From NCBI RefSeq assembly GCF_000348905.1, contig NZ_AOFT01000016.1:1-62217 (forward strand): 62,217 nt of DNA, read 5' to 3'. A program made the translations under genes and the position numbers. The notes under the pieces are model-generated. The model searched no databases. It was not told the origin of the DNA and saw only the letters and a program-made list of their open reading frames with translations. Shown piece after piece: positions 8,399-19,421 of the stretch. Position 1 is the first letter of the stretch; every line of letters begins with the position of its first letter. The DNA comes from Bhargavaea cecembensis DSE10. GTDB taxonomy: Bacteria; Bacillota; Bacilli; Bacillales_A; Planococcaceae.

Positions 8399-8440
8399 CA
8401 AACGACAAATAACGACATCAGATTGAGGAGGGTGTTTCAC

Positions 8441-8725
8441 GTGTTGAAACCACTGGGCGATCGAATCATCATCGAATTGATCGAAGCTGAAGAAACGACT
8501 TCGAGCGGAATCGTACTTCCTGACTCCGCTAAGGAAAAGCCTCAGGAAGGCAAGGTCATCGCAGTCGGCACCGGCCGTTACCTCGACAACGGCACGAAAG
8601 TCGAGCTCGAAGTAAAAGAAGGCGACACGATCATCTTCTCAAAATATGCCGGAACTGAAGTGAAATACGGCGGGGAAGAATACCTCATTCTCCGTGAAAA
8701 CGACGTACTGGCCATCCTCGGCTAA
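8441..8725 (+). CDS. groES: Co-chaperonin GroES
   Basis: A 94-residue co-chaperonin that caps the GroEL ring. The mobile-loop region [21 protein letters not shown] is followed by the conserved [19 protein letters not shown]. The frame opens earlier at a TTG, but the GTG at 8441 follows GAGGAGGGTG at the right spacing and yields the standard LKPLGDR start and the standard 94-residue length. First gene of the HrcA-controlled groESL operon. Confidence 0.97.
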   Translation: MLKPLGDRIIIELIEAEETTSSGIVLPDSAKEKPQEGKVIAVGTGRYLDNGTKVELEVKEGDTIIFSKYAGTEVKYGGEEYLILRENDVLAILG

Positions 8726-8753
8726 GCCGGGCTTGGATGACACTCTTTAATAA

Positions 8754-10415
<1,662 letters not shown>

Positions 10416-10430
10416 TCTCGTCCTCTTAGA

Positions 10431-10475
10431 AAAGGTCTCTCATCAGTTTACTAAACTGGTGAGAGGCCTTTTTTG
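10431..10475. terminator. Terminator after groEL
   Basis: A stem of about 20 bp (AAAGGTCTCTCATCAGTTTA with its near-complement at 10452-10471) and T6. A-rich sequence on the left lets it also serve the convergent GntR gene ending at 10489. Confidence 0.85.
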
Positions 10476-10488
10476 TTGCTTAAAGGGA

Positions 10489-11199
10489 TTAATCATTTAC
10501 TTCTGCTTCTTCCAACCAAGTTCGGTTATTGAAAATCATTTTATTGATCTGCTCTTCATTGACCGCTGCGTCTTTTTGGCGGAGGAGATCAAGGTACGCC
10601 CGGTGTGTTTGAAGTGTCCATTCAATCGTATCCGCTTGTTTTGATTGAATCATTTTAGGCTTATATAACTCATAGATTGTTTTTCCGATCTCGATGACGA
10701 AGTCATTTTCCGTTGCTTCAAGTGCGGCATAATGGAATTCCAAGTCAATATCAGCAAGCTCCTCTGAGCTTAAATCGGGCTTCATCCGCCGAGTTTGACT
10801 CTGGTAGACCTCTTCAATCTTTTTAGTTTTTTCCGGGGACCCGTTCGTACGGATCATATTGATCAGCAGGATCTCGAAATGCTGACGGAACTCAATTAAT
10901 TTTTCCGTACGGTTGCTATGCATAATTAAACTGAAAATCAGCGGGTTCAAAGAAAAGTGAGAAGGATTGTTCGTAATAAACATGCCCTCGCCACGTTTAA
11001 TCTGAATGACTCCAATGGATTCCAAAACTTTAATCGCTTCACGTACCGGCGTTCTGCTGACCCCCAGTTGTTCAACCAATTCTTTTTCAGTGGGCAGCTT
11101 ATCCCCGTTCTTCAAAGTGCCGTCCAGCAGCTTATCTTTAATCAGGGAAACAATTTCAGTTGATTTTTTGCTGGAAGTACTTAGTTTCTCAAATTGCAT
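10489..11199 (-). CDS. GntR family regulator, FadR/FCD subfamily
   Basis: A 236-residue DNA-binding regulator. The N-terminal winged helix contains LPTEKELVEQLGVSRTPVREA. The C-terminal all-helical FCD ligand domain includes DLEFHYAALEATEND, which carries metal-binding type residues. Such proteins typically repress an adjacent catabolic operon and are released by its substrate. It is divergent from the SDR-ALDH-BASS-dehydrogenase operon, which it probably controls. Ligand unknown. Confidence 0.88.
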   Translation of the reverse strand: MQFEKLSTSSKKSTEIVSLIKDKLLDGTLKNGDKLPTEKELVEQLGVSRTPVREAIKVLESIGVIQIKRGEGMFITNNPSHFSLNPLIFSLIMHSNRTEKLIEFRQHFEILLINMIRTNGSPEKTKKIEEVYQSQTRRMKPDLSSEELADIDLEFHYAALEATENDFVIEIGKTIYELYKPKMIQSKQADTIEWTLQTHRAYLDLLRQKDAAVNEEQINKMIFNNRTWLEEAEVND

Positions 11200-11315
11200 C
11201 TAGATTCCCTCCATTTTACAAATCTATTTTATGATCCATTGCAATTAAATTCATTTAGACAAGTGGAATAATTTTATATTTACAAAGTTTTAGCAAGATG
11301 TTACTATTCAGCTTA

Positions 11316-11333
11316 ATACATACTATGTATGAT
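11316..11333. promoter_or_regulatory. Candidate operator of the GntR-type regulator
   Basis: ATACATACTATGTATGAT in the divergent intergenic region is an inverted repeat, CATAC-TAT-GTATG at 11319-11331, of the size FCD regulators use. It lies between the regulator and the operon start at 11400. The assignment is inferred from position and symmetry. Confidence 0.45.
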
Positions 11334-11399
11334 GTACTACTACTTTTTTATCTTTTATTATCAAAATCTTTGTTCTTTTTATTATGGGAGGGTATTCAT

Positions 11400-12149
11400 T
11401 TGAGTCAGCTTACCTCAAAAGTGATTGCAGTTACCGGAGCGGGCGGAGGAATGGGACAGCAGGTTGTTAAAGACCTGCTTAGAAATGGGGCCACTGTCGT
11501 GGGCCTGGATATTAACACCGAAGCCTTATCGTCAATAGAAGATAAAAATCTCCGTTCGAAAAACATCGATCTATTGGATGAAGCCAGTATCGTCAATGTA
11601 TTTAAAGAGATCTATGAAGAATTTGGACGCTTGGATGGTCTGGTGAATATCGCCGGAATTGCACAGGCAGCAAAATCGATTACAAATGTTGAAGTCTCCG
11701 AGTGGCATAAGCTGATGGATATCAATGCTACAGCTGTTTTTCTGACGAGCCGGGAGGCTGTCAGATACATGAAGGAAAAGAATCAAGGTTCGATTGTCAA
11801 TGTAGGGTCGGTTTCCGTTACAAGGCCGCGCCCGGGGCTGCAAAGTTATGTAGCGTCTAAGGGAGCGGTCGAAGCATTTACTAAAGCACTCGCTCTCGAA
11901 ACGGCTCCGTTTAATATTAGGGCGAATGTGGTTCACCCCGGTCCGGCGGATACGAACATGTTGGGCAAATTCTCAGCACAGGAAAATGAGAAAATCGAAA
12001 TGAATAAAGATGTTTTTGCTAAGAGTGTACCACTCGGCAGATTGATCGAGCCAAGTGACATCGCGCCTACGGTCATCCATTTGTTAAGTGATGGCGCCCG
12101 GATGATCACAGGTTCCGTTATTCATGTGGACGGCGGAAGAAGCATTTAA
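11400..12149 (+). CDS. SDR family NAD(P)-dependent oxidoreductase
   Basis: A 249-residue classical short-chain dehydrogenase. The nucleotide motif TGAGGGMGQ is at the N-terminus, NIAGIA replaces the usual NNAG, and the catalytic Ser and YxxxK are in VNVGSVS and SYVASKGAV. The C-terminal GSVIHVDGG is typical of FabG-like members. The frame is open from 11298, but that part is an improbable Leu/Phe-rich extension; a TTG at 11400 preceded by GGGAGGG is the likely start. First gene of the operon divergent from the GntR regulator. Confidence 0.86.
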   Translation: MSQLTSKVIAVTGAGGGMGQQVVKDLLRNGATVVGLDINTEALSSIEDKNLRSKNIDLLDEASIVNVFKEIYEEFGRLDGLVNIAGIAQAAKSITNVEVSEWHKLMDINATAVFLTSREAVRYMKEKNQGSIVNVGSVSVTRPRPGLQSYVASKGAVEAFTKALALETAPFNIRANVVHPGPADTNMLGKFSAQENEKIEMNKDVFAKSVPLGRLIEPSDIAPTVIHLLSDGARMITGSVIHVDGGRSI

Positions 12150-12161
12150 GGAGAGAAAAAA

Positions 12162-13604
12162 ATGAAGACAATCAAGATGTTGATCAATGGAGAATGGACA
12201 GGCAATGAAACAGATGAATGGATTGATATTATCAATCCTGCAACAGGGGAAGGATCCGCACAAATTGTGCGAGGGAACAAGTCACATGCCGATATGGCGG
12301 TAACAGCGGCAAAAAAAGCATTGGCCAGCCCGGAATGGAAGGCATTCAAGCCTTACGAGCGGGGACAATTGCTTACAGAAACCGCAAGATACATAAGGGA
12401 ACATGCACAACAATTAGCAGCACTGGAATCTGAAGATACAGGAAAGCCCATGAAACAGGCGGAAGCCGATGTGGAAGCCGCTGCACGTTATTTTGAATTT
12501 TATGGCGGCATAGCAGACAAGGTGTTCGGCGACACGATCCCGATTGAGCAAGATCTGATGAATATGACGGTGATCGAACCGATCGGCGTAACCCTGCATA
12601 TCATCCCGTGGAATTACCCGATCCAGATTACTTCCCGGAGTGTGGCGGCAGCGATTGCGACCGGAAATGTCGTCATTGTCAAAAGTTCGGAAGATACGCC
12701 GCTGACCACCAACTTTTTGGCAGAGTGGTTCCAAGATAAACTGCCAAAAGGTGTATTCCAGCATGTGACAGGATACGGTCAGGAGATCGGTTCCGCTTTA
12801 AGTTCCCATCCGGGTGTCAACCAGATCACGTTTACCGGTTCAGTTCCGACAGGGATCCATGTCATGAAATCAGCGGCAGAAAATGTCGTGCCGGTTACAT
12901 TGGAGCTGGGAGGAAAGTCGCCGAACGTCGTATTTAAGGACGCTGACCTGAAGCGGGCAGTCCCGGCGATCGTAAATTCCATTGTTCAAAATGCCGGACA
13001 GACTTGTTCCGCGGGATCCCGATTATTAGTAGAGGAATCCATTGCTGATGAATTACTGAGTCTGCTTCAGGATTCATTCAAGGAACTGACTGTAGGACCG
13101 CCTGAAAGCGGGGCGGACGTTGGCCCGATCATTAATAAAAAGCAATATGAGCGAATCTCTTCGATTCTTAAAAAAGTTAAGGAAGAAGCGAACGTTCTTG
13201 TCGGCGGGGAATCGGTACAGGTCGAAGGGTTCGAAAATGGATACTACATTCAGCCGACCATTGTAGAGGCAGCCGATCACGATGCTTTCTTCGTCCAGGA
13301 AGAAATCTTTGGCCCGGTCCTGAGTGTCGTCCGTTTCCGAACGGTCGAAGAAGCCATTGAACTGGCAAATGCAACAGAATACGGACTGGTAGCCGGCGTT
13401 TGGAGCAAGGATATCGATGTCGCGAATTATGTGGCTTCCCGGATCGAGAGCGGGCAAGTATTCATCAACAGTTATGGAGCTGCAGGAGGCGTGCAGATGC
13501 CATTTGGCGGTTATAAAAAGAGCGGAATCGGCAGAGAGAAAAGTCATTTGGCGGTTCAGAACTATATTCAAATCAAGAATATTGCAACTAAAGTTCAGTT
13601 GTAA
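12162..13604 (+). CDS. Aldehyde dehydrogenase family protein
   Basis: A 480-residue NAD(P)-dependent aldehyde dehydrogenase (betaine/succinate-semialdehyde-like superfamily). The catalytic Cys282 is in GQTCSAGSR, the general-base Glu in LELGGKSPN, and the cofactor loop is FTGSVPTG. It begins 12 bp after the SDR gene, suggesting sequential alcohol-to-aldehyde-to-acid oxidation. The substrate cannot be read from the sequence. Confidence 0.9.
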   Translation: MKTIKMLINGEWTGNETDEWIDIINPATGEGSAQIVRGNKSHADMAVTAAKKALASPEWKAFKPYERGQLLTETARYIREHAQQLAALESEDTGKPMKQAEADVEAAARYFEFYGGIADKVFGDTIPIEQDLMNMTVIEPIGVTLHIIPWNYPIQITSRSVAAAIATGNVVIVKSSEDTPLTTNFLAEWFQDKLPKGVFQHVTGYGQEIGSALSSHPGVNQITFTGSVPTGIHVMKSAAENVVPVTLELGGKSPNVVFKDADLKRAVPAIVNSIVQNAGQTCSAGSRLLVEESIADELLSLLQDSFKELTVGPPESGADVGPIINKKQYERISSILKKVKEEANVLVGGESVQVEGFENGYYIQPTIVEAADHDAFFVQEEIFGPVLSVVRFRTVEEAIELANATEYGLVAGVWSKDIDVANYVASRIESGQVFINSYGAAGGVQMPFGGYKKSGIGREKSHLAVQNYIQIKNIATKVQL

Positions 13605-13624
13605 ATCTGCAACGGAGGATCTGG

Positions 13625-14602
13625 ATGGAGATTATAAGCAGAATCAGTGCTTGGGCCGGTAAATACTTTGCATTGATCATTATTGTTTTTTCAATTCTCG
13701 CCTTTATGCTGCCTGAATATTTTGTAGGATTCGGGTCGTACGTCACGATTTTGCTGGGTATAGTCATGTTCGGGATGGGACTGACTCTCAAAGCATCTGA
13801 TTTTAAATTGGTTCTCACAAAGCCGATCCCGGTCTTAATTGGATTAGCAGCACAATTTATCATTATGCCGACAACCGCGTTCCTGATTGCCTATCTTTTA
13901 AAGCTCCCGGCAGAAATAGCGGCAGGATTAGTTTTACTGGGAAGTGTTCCGGGCGGTACTGCATCGAATGTCATGGTATTTCTCGCAAAAGGGAACGTGC
14001 CGCTTTCGATCACGATGACCAGTGTCTCTACCTTGCTGGCGCCTGTCATGACCCCATTGCTTCTGCTGATTTTTGCGGGTGAATGGATGCCGATTGATCC
14101 GGTGTCGATGTTTATGTCGATCTTCCAGGTCATCATCATTCCAATTTTGCTTGGGCTATTGGTAAACAGGTACTTGCCCCGTGTAACCGAACAAGGTGTA
14201 TCGCTATTGCCGTTAATATCCATTCTCGCCATTACGGTTATTGTGATGGGCGTAGTCGCCGGAAATAGGGATAACATTGCCGAAGCGGGGATCCTGGTCT
14301 TTGTCTCTGTACTGCTTCATAACGCATTCGGCTTGTTATTGGGCTACTACGCAGCAAAGTTATTTAAACTGCCTGTTCAGGACCAGCGTGCAGTTTCGAT
14401 TGAGACAGGTATGCAAAACTCCGGGCTGGGCGTTGCTTTGGCGTCCGTACACTTTACACCCTTGGTGGCACTGCCGAGTGCATTTGCATCAGCGTGGCAG
14501 CTGATCACCGGAACTATTCTTGCCTCCAGGTGGGGAAAGAAAAACCCTGAAAATGATCAGGAACAAGCCACTGCAGAACAGCTGATCAATTCAAGAAGTT
14601 AA
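13625..14602 (+). CDS. Bile acid:sodium symporter (BASS) family transporter
   Basis: A 325-residue integral membrane protein with about ten hydrophobic segments. The family-diagnostic patch GSVPGGTASNVM carries the sodium-site residues, and ETGMQNSGLGVALA is the second crossover motif. BASS members import organic anions such as pyruvate, ketopantoate and keto acids. Lying between an aldehyde dehydrogenase and a hydroxy-acid dehydrogenase, it is the likely importer for the substrate of the operon. Confidence 0.87.
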   Translation: MEIISRISAWAGKYFALIIIVFSILAFMLPEYFVGFGSYVTILLGIVMFGMGLTLKASDFKLVLTKPIPVLIGLAAQFIIMPTTAFLIAYLLKLPAEIAAGLVLLGSVPGGTASNVMVFLAKGNVPLSITMTSVSTLLAPVMTPLLLLIFAGEWMPIDPVSMFMSIFQVIIIPILLGLLVNRYLPRVTEQGVSLLPLISILAITVIVMGVVAGNRDNIAEAGILVFVSVLLHNAFGLLLGYYAAKLFKLPVQDQRAVSIETGMQNSGLGVALASVHFTPLVALPSAFASAWQLITGTILASRWGKKNPENDQEQATAEQLINSRS

Positions 14603-14630
14603 TATCAAAACGCAAGCAGGGGGTAAATCA

Positions 14631-15743
14631 ATGAAGACTTATTCTGTTGCGGTGATTCCTGGAGACGGAATTGGGCCGGAAGTGATCCGAGAATCATTGA
14701 AAGTGTTGAAAACCGTTGAAGAAATCCATGGCGGTATCCGATTTACATACGATACGTTCGATTGGAACTGCGCGTATTACTTGAAGCATGGGAGAATGAT
14801 GCCCGAAAATGGCTTGGAGATTCTGAAAGACTATGACGTGATTTTATTCGGAGCGGTTGGAGACCCTTCTGTTCCGGACCATATCTCTGTATGGGAACTG
14901 ATCTTGCCAATCAGGCGGGAATTTCAGCAATATGTCAATCTGCGTCCAATCAAGTTGCTTCGCGGACTGGAAAGTCATTTGCGTTACAAAAACCATGAGG
15001 ACCTGGACTTTATTGTTGTCCGTGAAAATACCGAAGGCGAATATTCGAGCATGGGCGGGCGGATGCACAGCAATACCCCTCATGAAATGGCTGTACAGAA
15101 CAATGTCATTACCCGGTTCGGCAGTGAGCGGATTCTTCATTATGCCTATAGGCTGGCAGAACAACGGTCGAAGCAGCGGCTCACTGTTGCAACGAAATCC
15201 AATGCGATCAACCACACGATGACGTTTTGGGATGAGATTGTAAAGGAAGTGGGAGCCAATTACCCGCACATTGATACGGAACTGTATCATATTGATGCAT
15301 TGGCTGCTTATTTCATCTTAAAACCTGAAACGTTCGACGTCGTGGTAGGCGGCAATTTATTCGGTGATATTTTGACTGATTTGGGTGCGGCCATGGTAGG
15401 TGGCCTGGGACTGGCCCCGTCAGGAAACATCAACCCGGAGAAAAATTATCCATCGATGTTTGAGGCCATTCATGGGTCTGCCCCGGATATTGCCGGTAAA
15501 GGCATTGCCAATCCGATCGCCCAGATTTGGAGCGTCAGCCTGATGATGGATCACCTGGGGATGCCGGAACTTGGTAAACTCATTCTGGACGGTATCGAAG
15601 AAGTGGTATCCGAAGGGGAAGTACGGACACCTGATTTGGGAGGAAACGCGGGAACCGAACGCATGGGAGACGCGATTGTTTCGAAAATCAAAGAGTTGGC
15701 TAAAAAAAAACGGTACAATAAAATGATAAAGGCTTCCCATTAG
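14631..15743 (+). CDS. Tartrate/D-malate dehydrogenase family protein
   Basis: A 370-residue member of the isocitrate/isopropylmalate dehydrogenase family. The N-terminus VAVIPGDGIGPEV is the family start. FGAVGDPSVPDHISVWELILPIRR and VRENTEGEYSSMGG resemble tartrate dehydrogenase/DmlA more than LeuB. The metal/NAD segment GGNLFGDILTDLGAAM and EAIHGSAPDIAGKG are intact. The expected reaction is NAD-dependent oxidation and decarboxylation of a 2-hydroxy-dicarboxylate. Last gene of the operon. Confidence 0.87.
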   Translation: MKTYSVAVIPGDGIGPEVIRESLKVLKTVEEIHGGIRFTYDTFDWNCAYYLKHGRMMPENGLEILKDYDVILFGAVGDPSVPDHISVWELILPIRREFQQYVNLRPIKLLRGLESHLRYKNHEDLDFIVVRENTEGEYSSMGGRMHSNTPHEMAVQNNVITRFGSERILHYAYRLAEQRSKQRLTVATKSNAINHTMTFWDEIVKEVGANYPHIDTELYHIDALAAYFILKPETFDVVVGGNLFGDILTDLGAAMVGGLGLAPSGNINPEKNYPSMFEAIHGSAPDIAGKGIANPIAQIWSVSLMMDHLGMPELGKLILDGIEEVVSEGEVRTPDLGGNAGTERMGDAIVSKIKELAKKKRYNKMIKASH

Positions 15744-15771
15744 TTAAATAAAACTTTTGGGAAGCTTTTTT
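15732..15771 (+). terminator. Terminator after the dehydrogenase operon
   Basis: GCTTCCCA (inside the last codons) pairs with TGGGAAGC (15758-15765), followed by T6. Confidence 0.75.
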
Positions 15772-15932
15772 GGCGGGGAGGCCGGCCAGGTAATTTTCAT
15801 TGCTGGCGGGCCGCTTTTTCAATCATTTGACCTTGAAAAGTCGCAATCCATCTGTTTTTTACTTTTTAGATTAAGGTTATGCTAGGGTTAAAGAAGTGAA
15901 AAGTAAAGCTTTTCTAAAAAGGGGAGAAAAAC

Positions 15933-17096
15933 ATGTATCCAAACATACTCAGACATCCGGGACCGACGCCCATACCGAAAAAAGTAGAATTGGCAATGGC
16001 ACAAAACATGATCAGCCATCGTTCAGAGGAATTTGTGAAGCTTTACCGGGAAACAACGGAACGCGTGAAGCCTGTTTTCGGGACAAAGCAAGATATTCTC
16101 CTTCTGCCTTCAGGCGGGACTGCTGCAATGGAAGCCGCTGTGGTCAATATTGCTTCTCCGGGTGATGAAGTGGTTGTCGTCACGGTTGGCGCTTTTGGGG
16201 ATTACTTCGTTTCGATTTGTGAGAAGTATGGACTTAAAGTACATCAGCTTCAGAAAGAGTGGGGCGAAGCCTGTACGAAAGAAGAGTTGGGTGACTTTCT
16301 AAAGCCGTTATCCAATATTAAGGCAGTTTTTGCTACGTATAATGAGACGTCGACAGGAGTCTTAAACCCCGTGGGGCAATTGGGAGAAGCAGTTCGCGAG
16401 CATTCTGACGCTCTCTACATCGTCGATGGGGTAAGCGCAATCGGGGGAGCTCCTGCTGAAATGGACGAATGGGGCATTGATATCTTAGTGACAGGTTCAC
16501 AAAAAGCGATGATGCTTCCGCCAGGGCTAGCCCTTTTATCAGTCAGTGACAAAGCGTGGAAAGTGATTGAGTCGAATGGTTCTGCAGCTGCCTATTATTT
16601 AAACCTTTTAAGTTATCGGGAGTGGGCGGAAAAAGGCATGACCCCGAATACACCTGCAGTTTCTCTTATTATGGGCCTTTCAGCTGTGTGCGATTTGATT
16701 GACGAAGAAGGCGGATTTTCGAAAACCGTTGAGCGCCATGAAGTGATGAAAAATATGGTCCGAAAATCGATGAACGCACTGTCCATCGACTTGTTAACAA
16801 CTGAAGAAAATGCATCACCAACAATTACGGCAATCCGTACTCCTGAAGGTCTTGATCTCGCAAGCTACATAGGTCATTTAAAGAAAACGTATCATCTCGA
16901 TTTTGCCGGGGGTCTTGGCCCTCTTCAGGGGAAAATCTTCAGATTTGGGCATATGGGCTATTGTTTCCCAAGTGATATCCTTGAAGCGGTATCTCTAATG
17001 GAAGCCGGCTTACAAGACTTTTCATATCCATTTGAACCTGGAGCTGGAGTGAAAGCTGCACAAGAGGTTTACTTATCTTCGTTAAGAAAGTCATAA
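15933..17096 (+). CDS. Class V aminotransferase (alanine-glyoxylate type)
   Basis: A 387-residue PLP enzyme of the serine/alanine-glyoxylate aminotransferase family. It has the N-terminal HPGPTPIPKKVELAM, LLPSGGTAAMEAAVVN in the cofactor-binding loop, the VDGVSAIGG aspartate, and the Schiff-base lysine in TGSQKAMMLPPG. The ATG follows AAAAGGGGAG. It is a separate transcription unit from the operon upstream. It might handle glyoxylate or a 3-carbon keto acid from that operon, but this is inference. Confidence 0.88.
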   Translation: MYPNILRHPGPTPIPKKVELAMAQNMISHRSEEFVKLYRETTERVKPVFGTKQDILLLPSGGTAAMEAAVVNIASPGDEVVVVTVGAFGDYFVSICEKYGLKVHQLQKEWGEACTKEELGDFLKPLSNIKAVFATYNETSTGVLNPVGQLGEAVREHSDALYIVDGVSAIGGAPAEMDEWGIDILVTGSQKAMMLPPGLALLSVSDKAWKVIESNGSAAAYYLNLLSYREWAEKGMTPNTPAVSLIMGLSAVCDLIDEEGGFSKTVERHEVMKNMVRKSMNALSIDLLTTEENASPTITAIRTPEGLDLASYIGHLKKTYHLDFAGGLGPLQGKIFRFGHMGYCFPSDILEAVSLMEAGLQDFSYPFEPGAGVKAAQEVYLSSLRKS

Positions 17097-17104
17097 TGGT
17101 GGCG

Positions 17105-17137
17105 AACCACCTCAGCTATAGCTGAGGTGGTTTTGTC
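17105..17137 (+). terminator. Terminator after the aminotransferase
   Basis: A perfect 12-bp stem AACCACCTCAGC / GCTGAGGTGGTT with a 4-nt loop and a short T-run. Confidence 0.85.
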
Positions 17138-17224
17138 TTTAGGTATTCGCATTCCTCTCTGCCCTGCAGGTGATCATCGCGATCATATTGAATAGGATTA
17201 CATTTAACATGGAGGTGGGATCTT

Positions 17225-17656
17225 ATGTACAACCTGACAAAAATAAAGATTGAAAGACCGGTGAGTGAGGTGTTTGAAGCCTTCGTCGACCCTTCAAGAA
17301 TAGGGGGCTTTTGGTTCTCTTCAAGTTCTGAGCGGTGGGAAGAAGGCAAGGTCATTACACTCAGATATGACGAATATAAGGCACAAGGTGAAATTTATAT
17401 CACGAAGATCGATCCAAATAAGAAAATTGAGTTTCACTGGGGGCCAAATAAAGAAGGAAATAGGGTGACGATGACCCTGAATCAACTGGGCGATTCTGAA
17501 AGCACCATCGAAATCACCGAAGAAGGCTTTAGTGAGGATGAGGAAGAGATCATAAGGGTGATGCTGGATAACAAAGAGGGATGGGTCTACATGCTGACTT
17601 GTCTGAAGGGATATTTGGAACATGGTGTTAATCTGAGGGCATCATTGCTTCATTAA
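17225..17656 (+). CDS. SRPBCC (AHSA1-like) domain protein
   Basis: A 143-residue START-like/AHSA1 fold protein. The N-terminus KIKIERPVSEVFEAFVDPSRI is the typical first strand and helix, with a WxxG.. loop and a C-terminal helix beginning GWVYMLTCLKGYLEHG. The family binds hydrophobic ligands or assists Hsp90, but the role of this single-gene unit is unknown. AGGTGGGATC precedes the ATG. Confidence 0.8.
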   Translation: MYNLTKIKIERPVSEVFEAFVDPSRIGGFWFSSSSERWEEGKVITLRYDEYKAQGEIYITKIDPNKKIEFHWGPNKEGNRVTMTLNQLGDSESTIEITEEGFSEDEEEIIRVMLDNKEGWVYMLTCLKGYLEHGVNLRASLLH

Positions 17657-17678
17657 GCGTCAATAGAAATAAAAAAAA

Positions 17679-17969
17679 GGGGCTGTCCAGAAAGTATGAT
17701 TAAAGTGAATACAGCAAACGGCACGGACTCTGGTCGCTTACCGCGGGCCGGTGCCGAGCTGACGCCAATACGAAGATTGGCGTCTTCGTGCAGCGCGAAG
17801 CGTTGCGCAGCAGCGCAGAAATCTCGACAGCCCGGCTTTTCCCGCAGGACAGAAAAACCTCCTCGAATCCGCCTCGCACGAAGGAAATGCGAAGCATTTT
17901 CGAGGAGTCTCCCGGCGTCCGTGCCGTTTGTCATATCACGTGTAGAACTTGATTTTCGGACAGTCCCTC
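17679..17969 (+). repeat. MITE-like element, copy 1 (long form)
   Basis: About 290 bp starting GGGGCTGTCC and ending GGACAGTCCC. Subterminal inverted arms read AGCAAACGGCACGGAC (17710 onward) and GTCCGTGCCGTTTG (17918 onward). It encodes no transposase. The reverse complement of copy 2 at 23683-23869 matches both halves; copy 1 carries an extra ~100 bp of hairpin-rich sequence in the middle. It lies between convergent genes. The ends resemble IS1182/IS4-type termini common in Bacillales. Confidence 0.8.
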
Positions 17970-17982
17970 TGTTTTTTAAATC

Positions 17983-18738
17983 TTATATCTTAATGTCGAT
18001 CTTCGCTTTTTTCTTCAGCTCTTCAACCTGCTGAACAAGTTTTTCCTGCTGTTTTTGCTGTTGAAGAGATTGCTCGATTTGTGGTTTTACGTCTTCAAGC
18101 TTGGGGAGTTCCTGATCTGTGCCCTTTCCTTGTTCCGCATACTGATCATAGGTCTGTTGAATTTCTTCTTCGGTGACTTTACCTGCCGGCACTTCTTTTT
18201 CAACGTACTGTTGAAGTTGGATGTCCTCGGCTATTTGAGTCTCAAGTGATTTCATATCCATGCCGGATTCTTCCAGAGCCGCCTCAAATTCTTCGTCCGT
18301 TTTAAATTGTTTTTTCACTTCACCCAGCCGCTGATCAATATCAGACTTTGAAGCCTGATACCCTTTTTTGTCCGCCTCTTGAAGAAGAAGCGTTTGTCCG
18401 ACCAGGCTGTCAATGGTTTGGGTTTTAATCTGCTCTGCCGCTTCTTCAGAAGTCGGATCAAGCCCCATTTGCTGCATCTGTCCCTGCGAAGCTGCCAATG
18501 CGCTATTGTATTGGCTTCCCAGAATTTTATGGTCATTCACTGTGGCAACTGTTTTCTTTTCATCTACTTGCTGTGCTTCCAGTTTCTTTTGCATGTCTTC
18601 CATTTGCTTTTGCTGATCAGTTTCTGCGGTTGCTGCTTTATTCTCTTGATCGGCTTCTTTGCTTTCTTCATTTCCTCCGCAAGCCGCCAAAACAGCAGCC
18701 AAAAAGCCGGTCATTAAAATCGACATCATTTTTTTCAT
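17983..18738 (-). CDS. SurA N-terminal-like lipoprotein
   Basis: A 251-residue predicted lipoprotein. The signal peptide ends in lipobox LAAC with Cys20, followed by a charged linker of about 40 residues. The body (KTVATVNDHKILGSQYNSAL... and QTIDSLVGQTLLLQEADKKG) resembles the chaperone domain of SurA/PrsA. No parvulin PPIase domain is present, so it is shorter than PrsA and probably a chaperone only. Translation starts at ATG with GGGGATC upstream. Confidence 0.82.
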   Translation of the reverse strand: MKKMMSILMTGFLAAVLAACGGNEESKEADQENKAATAETDQQKQMEDMQKKLEAQQVDEKKTVATVNDHKILGSQYNSALAASQGQMQQMGLDPTSEEAAEQIKTQTIDSLVGQTLLLQEADKKGYQASKSDIDQRLGEVKKQFKTDEEFEAALEESGMDMKSLETQIAEDIQLQQYVEKEVPAGKVTEEEIQQTYDQYAEQGKGTDQELPKLEDVKPQIEQSLQQQKQQEKLVQQVEELKKKAKIDIKI

Positions 18739-18903
18739 GGTAGAAGATCCCCTTCCTCAGACAAGAAGTCTATCCTGGCATTATAAAGCATCGTTTAAAG
18801 GAAAAGGACGTAATGAGCGATACTTAATTAAAATGTAAAAGGATTGAAACTCCCCATAATATCTGTAATCATCTGTATCACAGCCGAGAAGGGGGAGAGC
18901 CAT

Positions 18904-19392
18904 ATGGAAATCGTTTATTTTGCAGGTGGTTGTTTATGGGGAGTACAGGCTTTCATAAAGACGTTGCCTGGCGTCAAGTTTACAGAAGCGGGAAGGGCCA
19001 ATGGAACAACCCGCACACTTGACGGTGATTATGATGGTTATGCCGAATGTGTCAAAACAGGATTTGATCCGGCGGAGGTCACCATCACAGAATTAATGGG
19101 GTACTTCTTTGAAATCATTGATCCCTACAGTGTGAATAAACAGGGACAGGATGTTGGTGAGAAATACAGAACCGGGGTCTATAGCGAAAAGGAAGAACAC
19201 TTAAGAGAAGCGAATGCATTTATTCGTGAAAGAGATGATCATGAACGGGTCGCTGTTGAAGTGCTGCCTCTTACCAACTATGTGAGAAGCGCAGAAGAAC
19301 ATCAGGACAGGCTGGCCCGGTATCCAAACGATTATTGTCATGTCCCAAAAGAACTATTAAATAAATACAAAGGCCTCTCAACCATTCGCTGA
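18904..19392 (+). CDS. msrA: Peptide methionine sulfoxide reductase MsrA
   Basis: A 162-residue reductase of methionine-S-sulfoxide. The active-site motif is GGCLWG (Cys10) instead of the more common GCFWG. The substrate segment SVNKQGQDVGEKYRTGVY is present. ATG at 18904 follows GAAGGGGGAG; a longer upstream frame lacks family similarity. A separate MsrB is not seen in the window. Confidence 0.92.
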   Translation: MEIVYFAGGCLWGVQAFIKTLPGVKFTEAGRANGTTRTLDGDYDGYAECVKTGFDPAEVTITELMGYFFEIIDPYSVNKQGQDVGEKYRTGVYSEKEEHLREANAFIRERDDHERVAVEVLPLTNYVRSAEEHQDRLARYPNDYCHVPKELLNKYKGLSTIR

Positions 19393-19410
19393 ATGGTGAG
19401 AGGCCTTTTA
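19369..19410. terminator. Bidirectional terminator between msrA and the flavin reductase
   Basis: AAAGGCCTCTCAACCATTC pairs with GAATGGTGAGAGGCCTTTT around a tiny loop; the left arm overlaps the end of msrA. Confidence 0.85.
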
Positions 19411-19421
19411 TGTGTTCCCAA

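Noticed and set aside
17696-18034. Possible small genes inside the MITE-like copy 1
   Set aside because: Open frames in both directions follow from GC-rich hairpins of the repeat; copy 2 does not conserve them.
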